Origin: Capitella teleta
Lineage: Eukaryota; Annelida; Polychaeta; Capitellidae
Reading direction: 5' to 3'
DNA: 64,000 nucleotides
Assembly: GCA_000328365.1 (NCBI GenBank)
Contig: KB311286.1
Coordinates: 2,144 to 66,143 of the forward strand
The notes beneath the pieces were generated by a model, which was given only the letters and a program-made list of their open reading frames with translations, ran no database searches and was not told the DNA's origin. Positions 51,788-64,000 of the stretch are shown one piece after another (position 1 is the first letter of the stretch; each line of letters starts with the position of its first letter). Made by a program: the position numbers and the translations under genes.

Positions 51788-54700
51788 GGATGATATACCG
51801 CTAATCGATTTAATCAAAACGTGCAAGATAAATAAGTCAATGCCTGAACATGCTCACCGGTACATGTAGGCTTTAAAATTAAGTGAAGTCAATCTAATTA
51901 AGATTCATATTAACTTTATAAAAACAACTGCGGGTAATAAGTATGTCAAAGTGTTTAAGTAATACGAGAAGTCAGAATACGTCAACACGGAACTCGGAAT
52001 CAGTAGAGGATGTTGCTGTCGCGAATGCATCGCTTGGATTTGACCGACAAAAACCAAGTAGCCACGTGTTGTCCGCAGAGCCAGTTCCCAGGCACGAGCT
52101 AAAGCAACACATTGCATCGGAGGCGATAATTATGAAAATGGCGTCGTCACCTGTTCATCTGAGAAGTGCATGCTTCGCTCGCATCGCAAGCTGTGTCGAC
52201 GCGAACAGACAATGGGAGAGAAGGCTATTAGGGTGTAAAACCAGGCGCTTCGCCCGCCGTACGAACAACGCCTGCATGTGTATCCTAATGACGTGATCGA
52301 ATAGCTGCATTATCTATGTGATGGGGGCGCACGTATAATCCTGTATATGTGCATTCATATTATCATCGACTGATGTGCGAACAGAACATCATCAAACACT
52401 GACTTTGAAAAAAAAAAAAGAGAAAAAAAAAAAAGAGAAAAAAAAGACCGACACCGATTGGAGAAAATGTCTGAAATAATTGTGTTATTGTGATGTTAGC
52501 CGTGATTGGACATTAATGACTTAATTGCCCATCGATTCTATTGCAACACGTGGCCATGCTGAATTGAACCAATTGCATGCCACGGTGCCATACAATATCA
52601 ACTTTAACTTTTGATTTTGTCGTTATAAACAATCAAATGTTCACCCATTGGCGGCAAAGCCTTTTATTGCACGATGTTTGTGCATACGGCGGTAGTATAT
52701 CAACTTCATCCAAGTTTTTGATATTAAAAAAAAAAAAAAAAAAAAAAATTACATGGATAAATAGATGGATAGTTTTTTTTTATAGATAAATAGATGGATG
52801 CATTGAAAATATACATGTGTATAATAATGAGTTCAATGAGTGTAATGCCGAATTGCGTCTTCGTCGTTGGCAGGAGATACAATGCTGCATACACAGGGGA
52901 CAGTTTGCTTTTATGAATAATAATGATGTCTTCTTCATTCGTGGATGACGTTCATTTCCAAATAATCGTGATCACAGTCATCCATATAATGAATTATTGC
53001 TGCCTTTTGACGCTCAACGGTCAAAATAATCATAAAACGCAGCGGCCATAAATGAAAACTGAAGAGGCAATATATCTGCTGCGTGTACAAATACGTTGAT
53101 ACAGCCATAACAGCGTGAACAAGTCGTAAAAATCCTTTGATGACGTCACTGGCTGTTAATTTAAAGTAGTTCTTCCAATGTTCGATTGTCGCATGTTCTG
53201 CATCGGGTCATTGACCTCCATCGGAGTCAATCGAGGTCAATGAGATGAAAATCCATATTGAGTTCTTTCTTCTTTTGCATGATACTCGGTTACATCATCA
53301 ACATTACTTCCAAGAAACTAAATAGGCACGGATCTGCATGGGGATCGTCCCTGGTGCCCCCCACATAATATGTAGGGAGAGGGGGGAAGCAGAATATCAG
53401 GGATATTACACGGGAACTCCAAAAGAGGACTTCAGCCTACATGCTGCCAATAGCCTGTCATATGCCGTAACGAAAGCAAAATGAAATCCAATTCGCATGC
53501 CGTAAAATCGGTAAATCATAAATTAGGTCAACCCTCATCGAGGCCTCAGACCGGTAAGCCTTCATTTCGCCCGCGATGTTCAAGGGCATTATAATGAAGA
53601 AGCATGGCTGCATGAGGTGAGGTCTGAATGCGCTTTCCGCCTTCTTCAATGGGCCAATTCAACATCGAAACGGCCGCTGAAACCAGACATGCGTCCCGGA
53701 AAGAGCGCCACAAAAGTGCTCCTTCAACCAACGGCACGAGTGGCTTCTCCTCTTTTGGAGTAAAACCAAAAAAGGCCAATTGAAGGAGAGCAATGGCGGT
53801 GAAACCCCAAAATGCCAACAGGAAAACGGCGAAACAGGAAGGGAAGAAAGTCAGAATTCGGTATGTAATCAACTGCAACATCTCGCTCAAGACCTTCGAC
53901 TGTTACTCTGTAGGTCGTGAGTTGAAACATCCTTAGTCCGATCTCCCACTGATTATAACTCATTCATGCCAGAACAGGATACATTCGTTAAGCCAGCAGC
54001 ATTCAGGTGAAATGGCACTGACCTTATTGGCTTTCAACTGATTTATCTCATTTGTTTATTTTCCCCACTGCACTAAGGAGTGCACTCCGGTGGTTACATC
54101 TATTCAACACAATCTCAGTGAGTCAACAGGCACCACTCCCAGAATTGCACAGCAACACAACAATGTACAGCGCTCCACAATTTCGAGGCCGATTTTTTGT
54201 TCACACAAAATTATAAAAAGTTTTTCTTATGAGTGACTGCATAACAGCATGTAACAATTCTACAAAGAAAAATTCTCTCAAATTAGCCTGTTAAGCTGAG
54301 CACTTTATAATCCTGTGCAGAAGGACACTTAAAATTCCTGCATCAGTTATCCTTGGAAAATACAATGGTTTAAGACAAAGTGAAAACATTTCAAATTACT
54401 TAAACTACCCATAGCTATAGATGAGATTAAAGAAATTTTGTTTTCCCCATTTCTGTTTTCCTTTTTCTAAATACCAAGTAGATTACTTCAACATAAGTGG
54501 ATTTGGTGTGCACTTAAATATTTCTCAATTTTCATAATTGCAAAACAAATTTCCATTTCAGATCAATAAAATTAACTTATCTTCAAAGTGCAATCCTGAA
54601 TTACCTAAGTTGTGTCATAGCTAGGATACGATCAAATACATGCTTTGAATTGTCAGGAATCACATGAAGTCAAGGAGAGTCTTTTTGATGAATAATTATT

Positions 54701-56995
54701 CACAAGCCTTGAAGGCATTTGCACCGAAATTCAAATTTTGAACCATAAATTAATAATTTTCGAATCAATTATTGCCAGCAAAATAGTGAAAATATAGAGT
54801 GAAAATACAGTAATAAAATGACTGGGTGAAAACAATTACCAGATACATGTATGTACAAGGTTTCAAAAAGAAGTTTCAAAAAGAAATTCCAAAATCAAAG
54901 CCAGCCATAATTTTTAGCGGGTGGTGTAGCTTATATATCTAGAACACATCACACCAGTTACCAATAACTGATTAACGGTATCAAAGATAAGTTATCTCAA
55001 TATTTGATACCGAGACTTCTGAGAAGTCATGAAGCAATCAGAATCTCCCAGGAAATTCTGTGCACTATGCACACCCTATGCTACGACCTTTTGGCAATAA
55101 TAAATAATTAATTAATTAATAAATAATTAATAGGACTCACGATTGAATTACACAAGACTGAGATAACCAGTTATTATTATTAACCACGCTATCCATTCAT
55201 GTTATTGGCTACTCGTATTCCAGAATTTAAAGTAAGCTTTCAAGAAGAAGTTTGTGGGTTGATTAGTGGTATGATAGCCTTGGAATGACTTAGCTCTAAG
55301 CTTGTCAGTTGCCATGGAGATTTCCAGCCACTGACCTGAAGGGAGGCATTTGACCGCAAATTGTCCCCTGCACACGACCTCCTCCTGAGAGATATATATC
55401 CAGATATGCTGAACTAAAATAACCAAAGAAGTTTCTTCATTTGAACAAAATCTCTTCCGATCATCTAAGGACGTTGACTTTGTACTTTTTGTCTCACTAA
55501 CTAAATAAAATCAATAAGAGTTGCGGTATAATGAGTCCTTGTTTATCCCAATTTTCATAATCCAGCCTTGCTATAAGGAAACAGACTTATCATGTTCCAT
55601 TGTGAACTGGTTATACACGTAGATGCCTTTATGTTCATCCGCCTGCTCCCTTATGAACAGAGGAAGCCAGATCAACAAGGCTTTACTATATCATGTGTAT
55701 GTGCAAATGATTGCCAACATGCACAACAGTGAAATTGCTCAAACTCTTTATTTGTGTCACTTTTTATTGTCATAATTCTAAATGGTTGAAAAGCATTCAT
55801 AAACTTCATATACAGTGACACTATGTTAATCCTCCCTCATTGACTCACTTGTTCCGCCAAGTAAACAAAAAAGCCTGATTACACTAACAGTTTATAATGA
55901 AACAAGAAGGAAACATAATTGCATGCATCTAGAGTCAGATTGCGGACAGGCAGAAATACATGAGGCCAATTAACAAAGTTTGACTGAAATCAAACCTTGA
56001 ACCCAAGCAAGTAGCCATCCCTCTAACTCAAACCAAACTAACTGTAACTATAATACAATTCCATAAAAAATGCGGAATGTTGTGACCATGGCTTGTTATT
56101 TGGTGATTGCAGCTCTGGATCCATAACGGAATTTGATGCAAAACTCAGGTGAGCAATTTGAGAAAGTAACTGGACACTACAAGTGAAAATAATCTGAGTG
56201 TCGATAATCTAGCAAACCTAAATGACAGGCCCCTTCCATTACCTACTATTATATATAAATATAGGCTATAGCTTAATAGTATTAACTTGATATAGAGATA
56301 TATGTTCTAGATTTGGTTATTTTGGCATTTTATGTGCATGAAATTTTCTTGAACCTAAATGTGGAAAAAAGACCCCAAAAAAAAAGAGATGCATGGGAAA
56401 AACATGTTTTTTCAAAATGTTCACACTTCACAGTTTCGTTGTTATAGAGTATAACAAAATCTGAGTTTTTGAAACAGGAAGCTCCTGCACAAAGAGGCGT
56501 GAATGAGTATGTTGAAGAGAATAAGAGGAAAGACTGGCTGACCTCTAGGAACCTCTGCTCAGACTGCTGTTAATGATAAACAGAAGTACCTGGTAGAAGG
56601 GTTTAGCCCTTTCTGTCTATCAAACATGACAGCCTCTCAAAGACAATCATGCAAGGCACCGTTGAAGAAAAGACACAAAGAGAAGAAGGAAGCATGGAGT
56701 GATAATGTGCAAAATTTGATGGAGGGCAGCCTGGAGCTTCTGTGAATAGAGAGGAGAGGAGGAGGATGTCAAATCTTTTTGCCTTTAGGTCACCCCAACA
56801 ACCCTGGTCAAGGAATGAGTGAGTTAGTGAGTAAATGAGCTGGTGGCAGTTGTACAATGCCATTACTGGTACACTAGTAGCCTGGTAGTAGTAATACTAG
56901 TAGTTGTAATACAACACTCCACAGTACATGACTAAATGAGACAGTCATCACAAGTACTACTAGTACCAGTACTCTGTACTAGTAGTAGAACCAGT

Positions 56996-57044
56996 GCTAC
57001 TACTACTACTACTACTACTACTAGTAGTAGTAGTAGTAGACTAG
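56996..57044. repeat. (CTA)n-(TAG)n palindromic microsatellite
   Basis: A run of CTA units is followed directly by TAG units, making a snap-back palindrome. More TAG/CTA clusters lie at 56876-56990. Confidence 0.9.
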
Positions 57045-57809
57045 TGCTACAGCAGCAAGTTGGCAACAGCAACAATCCAGAACTCAGCCTCAGGGAATAA
57101 TCTCTTGTGAATATCAGTGCTGTCACTTTCACCGAGATCATCAGACAGATACTGGTCCCCTACCGATCGGGAGTTAATGATCAATTCATGATCAAGGGTG
57201 ATTCGCCATCGGTCCTTGTAGTGTACTCCTACGGATTTCAAGCAATGCGGATTTGTCAACAAACAATCATACAATGAATATACTCCCAACTGGCAACTGC
57301 AACGTCAAGACTCAAGTGATAGAGAAGCGTCGATGCTCACCTTTCAGAGCCTCTGCGAACGCATCAAATGGCAAATGTTCACATTCGCCAAGCAAACACT
57401 CTTATAAATGACACTTTCGACGTCGCACTAAAAGCGAGTCGTGTACCGAAAACAGAAAATGCAATTTCTGATTTAAGGTTATGAGTTCGTTCTGCGTTAT
57501 GATCACATAAAATAACTCGCAGTTGCAACTTGCGAATAGAAGAGAAAAAATTCTTCATCTGTTTTGCACCTTCTTCGTGGAAAACATGCTTGTCTTTCTC
57601 TTTCTTTAGTTTTCTCTGATTTCTCTGAGAAGTTATACATGCCTGTTTTACAAATTTTAATTTTTGCCGCCGAACAAGCCCATCATATTTTTTCAGAGAT
57701 ATATTCCTGACGGTCCAGTGAAGAAAACAAATTGACGTCATGAATAGATTTGTGTCTAAGCAAGGCTGGCTTGACATCTATTATATAGCTGTCAAGTCAG
57801 CTTAGTCAG

Positions 57810-58004
57810 TGTTGTGGAATGTGTAAAGGACAGTGGAGCTTTTGGCCCCACCCCCTCATTATAATGAGCATGTTTGTTATTGGCGTGGTCACCGCGCTTG
57901 TACTGAAATAAATTCATTCCTGTTGTAGAATCCGAGAAGCTCTGACGCCTTTGTTTTTCCCGGAACTTTTTATGAGTGTGCTTGACCCTTTTGTTTCCGC
58001 CACA
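57810..58004 (+). repeat. 5' LTR of BEL/Pao element
   Basis: This 195-bp terminal repeat starts TGTTGTG and ends CCACA, with AATAAA inside. It pairs with 61974-62168. A hand comparison shows about 13% divergence. A primer-binding-like TTTGGTGCCCAGA follows. Confidence 0.9.
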
Positions 58005-61000
58005 TGTTTGGTGCCCAGACCCGGGATATAGGCCCAGACTTTTAGTTGTGTTATTCTTCCCATTGTGATACCTGATCATTGATATGGGCAAGAAAGAGAT
58101 CTCCGCTTTGGAGAGGAGGCGTCGAGATGCCCGTTGATAGGCCCGTATGCTGGCCTCTTCACTTTAGGTGGCATTGGATGACGTCGACGGCAATGTGCAC
58201 GACATTTGATTCCATTTAGGTGAGCTGGAGATGGCACTGGATGAGCTGAGGGCTGTCCAGCGTGATTACAGTATGACTTTGGATGACATGGAGTATAAAG
58301 GCAAAACTGATGAGGCGTATGAGTTCCTCAAGGAGTTATCATCACTGTGTCGACGTGCATTATGTCATCTGGAGGAGCTGAAGCGTTCCCCCTCCCTCAC
58401 AGAAGAAAGAAGACTGTCTTCCTGTAGAGCTGCAGTTGCATTGCCCAAATTGGAGCTGCTGAAGTTCAGTGGCAATGTCATGCAGTGGCCAGGTGCAGGA
58501 GTTTGGCAATAGTTTGAGGTCACCATATATGCAGTCTGTGCTGCAGGGAGAAGCCAAGGCATGCGTTGACGGCTAACCTGTGACTGCAGAATATTACAGC
58601 ATGAGAGATGCTGAAGAAAAGGTTTGGTCGTCGAGAGAGAATTGTCTTCTCCCACATCCAAGCTCTGCTGAACACTCTGGCTCCAACTGGAAAGCAAACC
58701 CCTGCTTCCTTGTGGCGTTTGCATGATGACCCGCAAAAGCATGTAAGGTGCTTGGAGGCCCTCAAGGTCACTGGACGCAATGATGGACTTGTGCTAACCC
58801 CAGTGCTCCTGACCCGGCTTCCTGCCAATATTTGCCTCGAATGGGCGAGAGAAGGAGATGAACATGAGGATGATTTGGAGTTCCTCATGAAGTTTATCTC
58901 CTGCGAGATTGAGCACAGGGAGCGCTGGAACACTTTCACTGAAGAAGATGAGAAACGACAACCCAGACATGACGCCGCGGCAGCTGCATGTGGTGGATCC
59001 GTGGTCGCCCTACAATCAACTGCATCCGATGTCTGTCACGTGTGTAGCAAACGAGAACATTTCACGTGGAAGTGTGACATGCTGCTGAAGGCCGCAGTTG
59101 ATGTTTGACAACAACTTGTTCGTGATAAAGGACTTTGTTTCCTTTTTCTGAAGAAGGGACATACTCGACAGGAGTGTACCTTCAGACCATGTAAATGTGG
59201 AGGACAACACAATTAACTGCTATGCACTGCAGTTCAAAGGGTAACGAGTCCATCCCTTTCCCCTGTTATGCAGTCTGTTGATTCTCATGCCTTTACTCTT
59301 GATAATGCATGTACGTCTACTGATAACAAAACATGCATGCCAATCTACAAATTGCTTGATTGAGCGTATCTGGGTCGAAGCATGATCATTTGGCCACCCT
59401 CTTATTTGATTTGGGTTCAGACACAACATTTGTGTCTGCTGCATTTACTAAACGTGTTGATCTGGCTGTCGTTGGCCAGCGTTACGGTTGTTTAACCACA
59501 TTTGGAAGTAAATCGTTGCCCTCAGTACTTTGCGATGTCTACAGCGTGCCATGCAAATCACTCACGAATTCCTCGATGCAGGCAGCCTGCATTTGCGCCG
59601 TTGAGGTGGCGGTGATTTGTGCTTCACTTTGCTGGCCTTGTGTGCCCAGTAATGTTTTGGATAACCTTCACGGTTATCAATTGACATATGATCACCACAG
59701 ACCAGGGTCTGTTAAAATAGACATATTGGTTGGCATGGATAATTACTGGAACCTCATGAAGGGATCTGCTATTAGGCTGTCACAAGGTTTTGCGATGCAC
59801 GAGAGCATGTTCGGATGGGTGGTATCCGTTTACTCCCATGTTCAGCCGATTGCCTCAGAAGTGACTGCGTTATTCTCTTCTTGCTCAAGTGAAACTGATC
59901 GCCTTCTGGAGGGTCTCCGATGATAATGTCTGGCAGATGTGGGATTTGGAGGCCGTAAGAATCGTCGGTTCTGATGATGCAGAACAGCTGTGTTGGCTAT
60001 CTGATTTCAAGAACAAGGTGTCTTTCAAGGAAGACATTGGCAGGTACCAGGTTGGGTTGCTGTGGAAAGACAAATCCAAGCTTCGTGAAAATCGACCTCA
60101 CGCAGAACTTCGATTGAAGTCTTTTAATCGAAAATTGATGCAGAAAAACAATCTCTGAATTCGCTACGATGATGCAATGCGAAAGATGGAGTTGAAAGGT
60201 ATTATCGAACAAGTGCCTGATAATGAAATTGCTCCAACGAACAAACCAGTGTTTTACCTCCCTCATAGACCTTTGGTAAAAAGGGACAGACTTTCAACAA
60301 AGGTACGACCAGTTTTTGATGCATCCGCGCCACGACCCAATGGCATCTCTCTAAACGACTGCGTGGATGAAAAAAAAAACCCAAGTGAAGTGAGAGTGGC
60401 TGACCCAGAACATGGGTATGTGCCCCAAAACGAATATTTACAAACAAACATACAAATAAACAAACAAACTAACAAACATAGAAAATTCACAAAAGCCTTA
60501 AGAGATGAGCTGTTAGGGATAGATAATTTTAGTAGGGGGTGAAGGGGTGAATTGTTCTCCATTTCTTTTGAATGCCACAATTTGCAATCATTTAGATAGC
60601 TATGTCGAAGATGACCATGCTGCCCAGGAGCTGCACAGCAATCTTTACATCTATGATCATTTGACAAGTGCAGATACCCAAGAGGGGGCTAAAGAGTTGT
60701 TTGTCCATGTGAGGAGAATCATGGCTGAGGCTGGAATGTCCTTGCGGAAGTGAACGACTAGTGATGGTCAACTGGCACAGTTTAGGCATGAACAAGGTGC
60801 TGATTTAATTGATGCCCCACAGAGTAAGGTGCTTGGGGTGGAATGGTTACCAAGAGAAGATGCACTCTCGTTTGAAGTCTTTTTGCTCAAATCTGATTAT
60901 CTCATGGTCACAAAGCGCATTCTGCTGAGTTGCATTGCTCATGTGTTTGATCCTGTTGGATTCATTGCCCCTTTCATTGTAAGCGCCAAACTTTTAACCA

Positions 61001-61973
61001 GGATCTGTGGAGAGCAACCGTCGGTTGAGATGAGGAGCAGTCTATGAGAGTACAGAAGGCTGCGTCTGAGTGGTTGGTGGGAATTCAAGAAGCTAAAGCT
61101 GTGCAAATAAAAAAATAAAAAGAAGTTACTTCACAGAAAAGTGGGGTTCGGATACTCCGGAAGTTCATGTGTTTGGAGATGCCTCAGAGAAAGCGTATTG
61201 TTGTTGTACGTATTGTTGTTGTACTATTTTGATGCCTGTTCTGGTCGTTATATATCAACATTGCTAATATCAAGGGCCCGTGTTGCCCTGCTGAAGCAAG
61301 TGACGCGCCCGCGATTGGAGCTTTTAGCTTGCCTCCTTGGCAATGCATGTTTAGGCAGCAAATGAATTGCTATTTTTGGAGTGATTCGATAATCACTTTG
61401 GGTTGGATTTAAGATGATTCACTGTGGTGGAAGCAATTTGTGGCAAACCGAGTGAGTGAGATCCAAGAGCTCACTGAGCCAAGCAGATGGTTGCACACAC
61501 CAGTAGCTGAAAACCACGCTGACTTCATGACGTGCAGTTGCTCTGCTGGCCGCTTTGTGAACTCCGAGCTGTGGTGGGAGGGGCCTTGATGGCTGCAGAC
61601 GAGTCTCTCGTGTGCTGATCCTTTGCTCCCCTCTGAGACTGATGTAGATCTTTGTCCTAATGAAGCACACATCTCTAATGTGGCTCTGGTTACACATCAC
61701 GCGCCCAAAAATTTCCTTATCGAGCGTTGGGGGGAAACATTCTTAAAAACTGTGCGCGTTGTTGCTTGGGTGATGAAATTTGTGAGAAATGTTTGAGCTC
61801 CTGTCATAAAATGCGATTATTCTTCTCTTTTTTTATGTCTAATGATTACATGTATCTGCGTACACTGTTTTGAATATATGTAATTTGTTTGCAGTTTATT
61901 CTTTGTTTTCATTTTGTGTAATGTGACTCCTGTTGATGTGATGAAGGTTTATACTACCCAACAGTGGGGTGTA

Positions 61974-62168
61974 TGTTGTGAAACGTGCAAAGGACAGGGG
62001 AGCTTGTTGGCCTCGCCCCCTCATTATTATATGCATGTTTGTTAGAGGCGTGGTCACTGCCCTTGTACTGAAATAAATTCATTTGTGCTGTAGAATCTGA
62101 CAAGCTCTGATGCCTTTGTTTTTCCAAGAACTTTTATGAGTGTGGTTGACTCTTTTGTTTCCGCCACA
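61974..62168 (+). repeat. 3' LTR of BEL/Pao element
   Basis: Partner of 57810-58004, the same length, followed by the second GTCAG target duplication. Confidence 0.9.
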
Positions 62169-62440
62169 GTCAGGGAGCTTGCTTGATCAGGCATTGGCTG
62201 AACACATAATTGTATAGCGGTGTAGCCCACCACTTAAAGAGGTGATGAAATCTGCCCTGTTCCTTGTTATCAGGCCAGATTGGGTCTGTAGGCTGGAATT
62301 TCCTGCAGACATCAGAAACAAATAATTATCTCATTGAATCATTGGAATTTGAGGACTTACTGAAACCTTGCCATAAATTTTGTCTTCCAATATCTGTACA
62401 AAGCGACTTTTTTTTCACCCTTTGGTTTACAAGAGCTACT

Positions 62441-62660
62441 AGTACCTCCTATGGGTGGTGACGAACCTGGGCACATTAAAGGGTAAGACCTGCAAACAGG
62501 AAAATGGTGTAGCTTGCTGTTTTAATGTAATGGAAGGTAAACAGATGTTTAGTACCTCCTATGGGTGGTGATGAACCTGGACACATTGACGTGTAAGACC
62601 TGTAAACAGGAAAGTGATGTATAGATTGCTGTTTTAATGCAAGGAAAGGTAAGCAGAGGT
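62441..62660. repeat. two-copy tandem duplication, period 110 bp
   Basis: AGTACCTCCTATGGGTGGTG occurs at 62441 and again at 62551. Matching GAACCTGG, GTAAGACCTG, AAACAGGAAA and TTGCTGTTTTAATG blocks follow in both copies. The copies differ at roughly a dozen positions. Confidence 0.9.
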
Positions 62661-64000
62661 TTACACTTATAATTAATTGATAGGCATTACTGTAAAAACT
62701 GATTGATTACCAGGGTTCACCATCAGGTCTGAAATTGGAATCAGGTAATATTTAGGTTATAGTGGCATTTTATTACATTTGATAATCGTGTGATGCGTGA
62801 TGTCCCATTAAATATGGTAGCAAAATTTAAATGGGATTATCTGCAAACTAATCTCCGGACTGAGGTAAGGGATTTTGATCATGCAAAATCAATGGTACGA
62901 CTGCTTGCAACTAATTGCTCCATAATATGTTTTATTGGCTCATGTCATCGCAGTAAAGAGTGCTAGTTGAGATTGCTATAGTTACTTTAAGATATGTTGG
63001 AAATGTTGAAATAAAATTTTATCAATTCCACTTATGCAAATATAAAATGAATTGTAATTTGATCTGTTGAAAAAGCTATATTGAGATTCTATAATTATAA
63101 GACATATTTTAATTATGTGGAAGATGAAATTTAGTCAAGTAATCTTATTACAAATCGAAGCATAAACATAATCCTAAAACAATTTAACATAGCCTGAAAA
63201 AAATATTTGTTATTCTTTGTTTTGCGTCACATTGTTCACCTGAACCACAAAGTCATCTCTGTCCTGAATGAATGAATATTTATGGCAAAGTCGTTGTGCA
63301 TATGCATGTTAAGTCGAATAGAGGTTTATCAGTTTTTATAGCAACTAACAAAGAAGGATAAGAAAATGTATAAATGTCTATAAATGCAAATAAATCACTG
63401 ACAATACTATAGGAACTCTATACGCTTTTATATTTTATTGCCTTTGTATGGAATTAGCAGTTGAAAGAGGTAGCTGTTTTTTTCTTTCTGGAAATTGAGA
63501 TTTGAGTTTAAGTTTGTGTTTTTTGATGTCACATAATTCTTATTTTTTAGACGCGGGAGGGCCCGGAAGTAATGACTATTGTGGGAAAAAATGTTGTCTG
63601 ATTCTCATGTTCTTTTGTACATGGTGCCTAGCAACCAACATATGTTTCCTGTAAAATTATCATAGAGATTCAGAACTTTTTGCCAGTTTGGTAGTGTCTT
63701 GTACAGACCTACCCACATCATTCTCAGTTTTTTTTTAGAAAAATGAAAACGACCCCATATCGTTCCATCATAACTTTATTTGTGTGGAATGACAAAAATT
63801 TCTAAGGAAATTGTCCAAAATCTGAGAAAAAGTTTATGGAAGACAGGACCTATCTGATGTAATGACAAAATAATGGATGGTGGCAATATAACGAGGAAGA
63901 GTGAACCTTGAAGATGGCCACCACGTTAAATGGAATCATTTGTGATGATCTGAAAATATGAAAATTTAGCTCGGTTGTTTTTGAGAAGGTTGACAGAATC
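62661..64000. other. right flank; no gene seen
   Basis: AT-rich sequence without an open frame of interest, splice-linked exon chain, or recognised repeat. Confidence 0.4.

Larger units (their letters stand above)
48760..57804. other. long 5' flank of the anion exchanger; no gene recognised
   Basis: Likely contains the exchanger promoter and 5' untranslated exon(s) on the minus strand, which I cannot place. It has A runs (51311-51331 and 52729-52748), an AG-interrupted A run (52408-52446), a 30-bp palindrome (51758-51787) and TAG/CTA palindromic runs near 57000. A minus-strand open frame at 53546-53890 shows no known domain. No exon chain with domain content was found. Confidence 0.4.
57810..62168 (+). 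mobile_element. BEL/Pao-family LTR retrotransposon fossil, plus orientation
   Basis: It has both LTRs and a 5-bp target duplication, GTCAG at 57805-57809 and 62169-62173. Inside, in order, are a gag region with the Pao-type KLELLKFSG stretch (about 58.2-59.0 kb), a CCHC knuckle (about 59.0-59.2 kb), an aspartic protease region with a DLGSDTTF motif (about 59.4-59.9 kb), and reverse transcriptase with RPVFDASAPRPNG (about 60.1-61.0 kb), then a degraded 3' region. I could not recognise an integrase. It is broken at many places. LTR divergence makes it clearly older than the Gypsy element at 15577-20014. Confidence 0.9.

Noticed and set aside
53546-53890. 114-codon minus-strand frame with hydrophobic stretches
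   Set aside because: No recognised family, an overlapping frame on the same strand, and no splice-linked partners.

Overview
The window is nuclear DNA from an invertebrate animal. Its genes are split by GT-AG introns and lie among retroelement fossils, SINEs and long microsatellites. I rebuilt the gene models by hand by joining exons at splice sites and checking reading phase. Two models, of 27 and 21 exons, stay in frame from ATG to stop. In both, most introns fall in a tight 48-58 nt cluster, mixed with a few kilobase-sized introns. Minimal introns of that size occur in tunicates and in some sponges. The proteins are clearly metazoan, but I cannot name the species.

Layout. 0-10 kb, minus strand: two tandem paralogues encoding small single-pass membrane proteins with a six-cysteine module (CX/Shisa-like). 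The first runs off the left edge. The second is complete: signal peptide, Ser-Tyr-Arg repeats, an alanine/glycine hydrophobic patch, the six-cysteine module, one membrane helix, and a proline-rich tail with three PPxY motifs. 10-21.5 kb: a repeat zone with a tRNA-derived SINE flanked by 13-bp target duplications, diverged duplications, an older broken Gypsy fragment, a younger broken Gypsy element with both LTRs, and very long ATT/AAT/ATC microsatellites. 21.67-36.2 kb, plus strand: a germinal-centre-kinase family gene of the Misshapen/TNIK/MINK1/MAP4K4 type, with a kinase domain at the N-terminus and a citron-homology domain at the C-terminus. 38.4-38.7 kb, minus strand: a small two-exon gene for a CYSTM1-like cysteine-rich tail-anchored peptide. 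42.3-48.7 kb, minus strand: an SLC4 Cl-/HCO3- exchanger of the AE2/AE3 type with a long histidine-rich cytosolic N-terminus. 48.8-57.8 kb: long flank with no recognised gene. 57.8-62.2 kb: an older broken BEL/Pao element with both LTRs and a 5-bp target duplication. 62.2-64 kb: flank with a short tandem duplication.

The genes do not form an operon or pathway. The kinase gene and the exchanger gene converge on the CYSTM1-like gene. The most notable leads are the prion/Shadoo-like N-terminus fused to a six-cysteine transmembrane adaptor with an exon-skippable tail, a possible internal first exon that would make a kinase-less citron-domain isoform, the overlooked CYSTM1-like gene, and an intronic hairpin.
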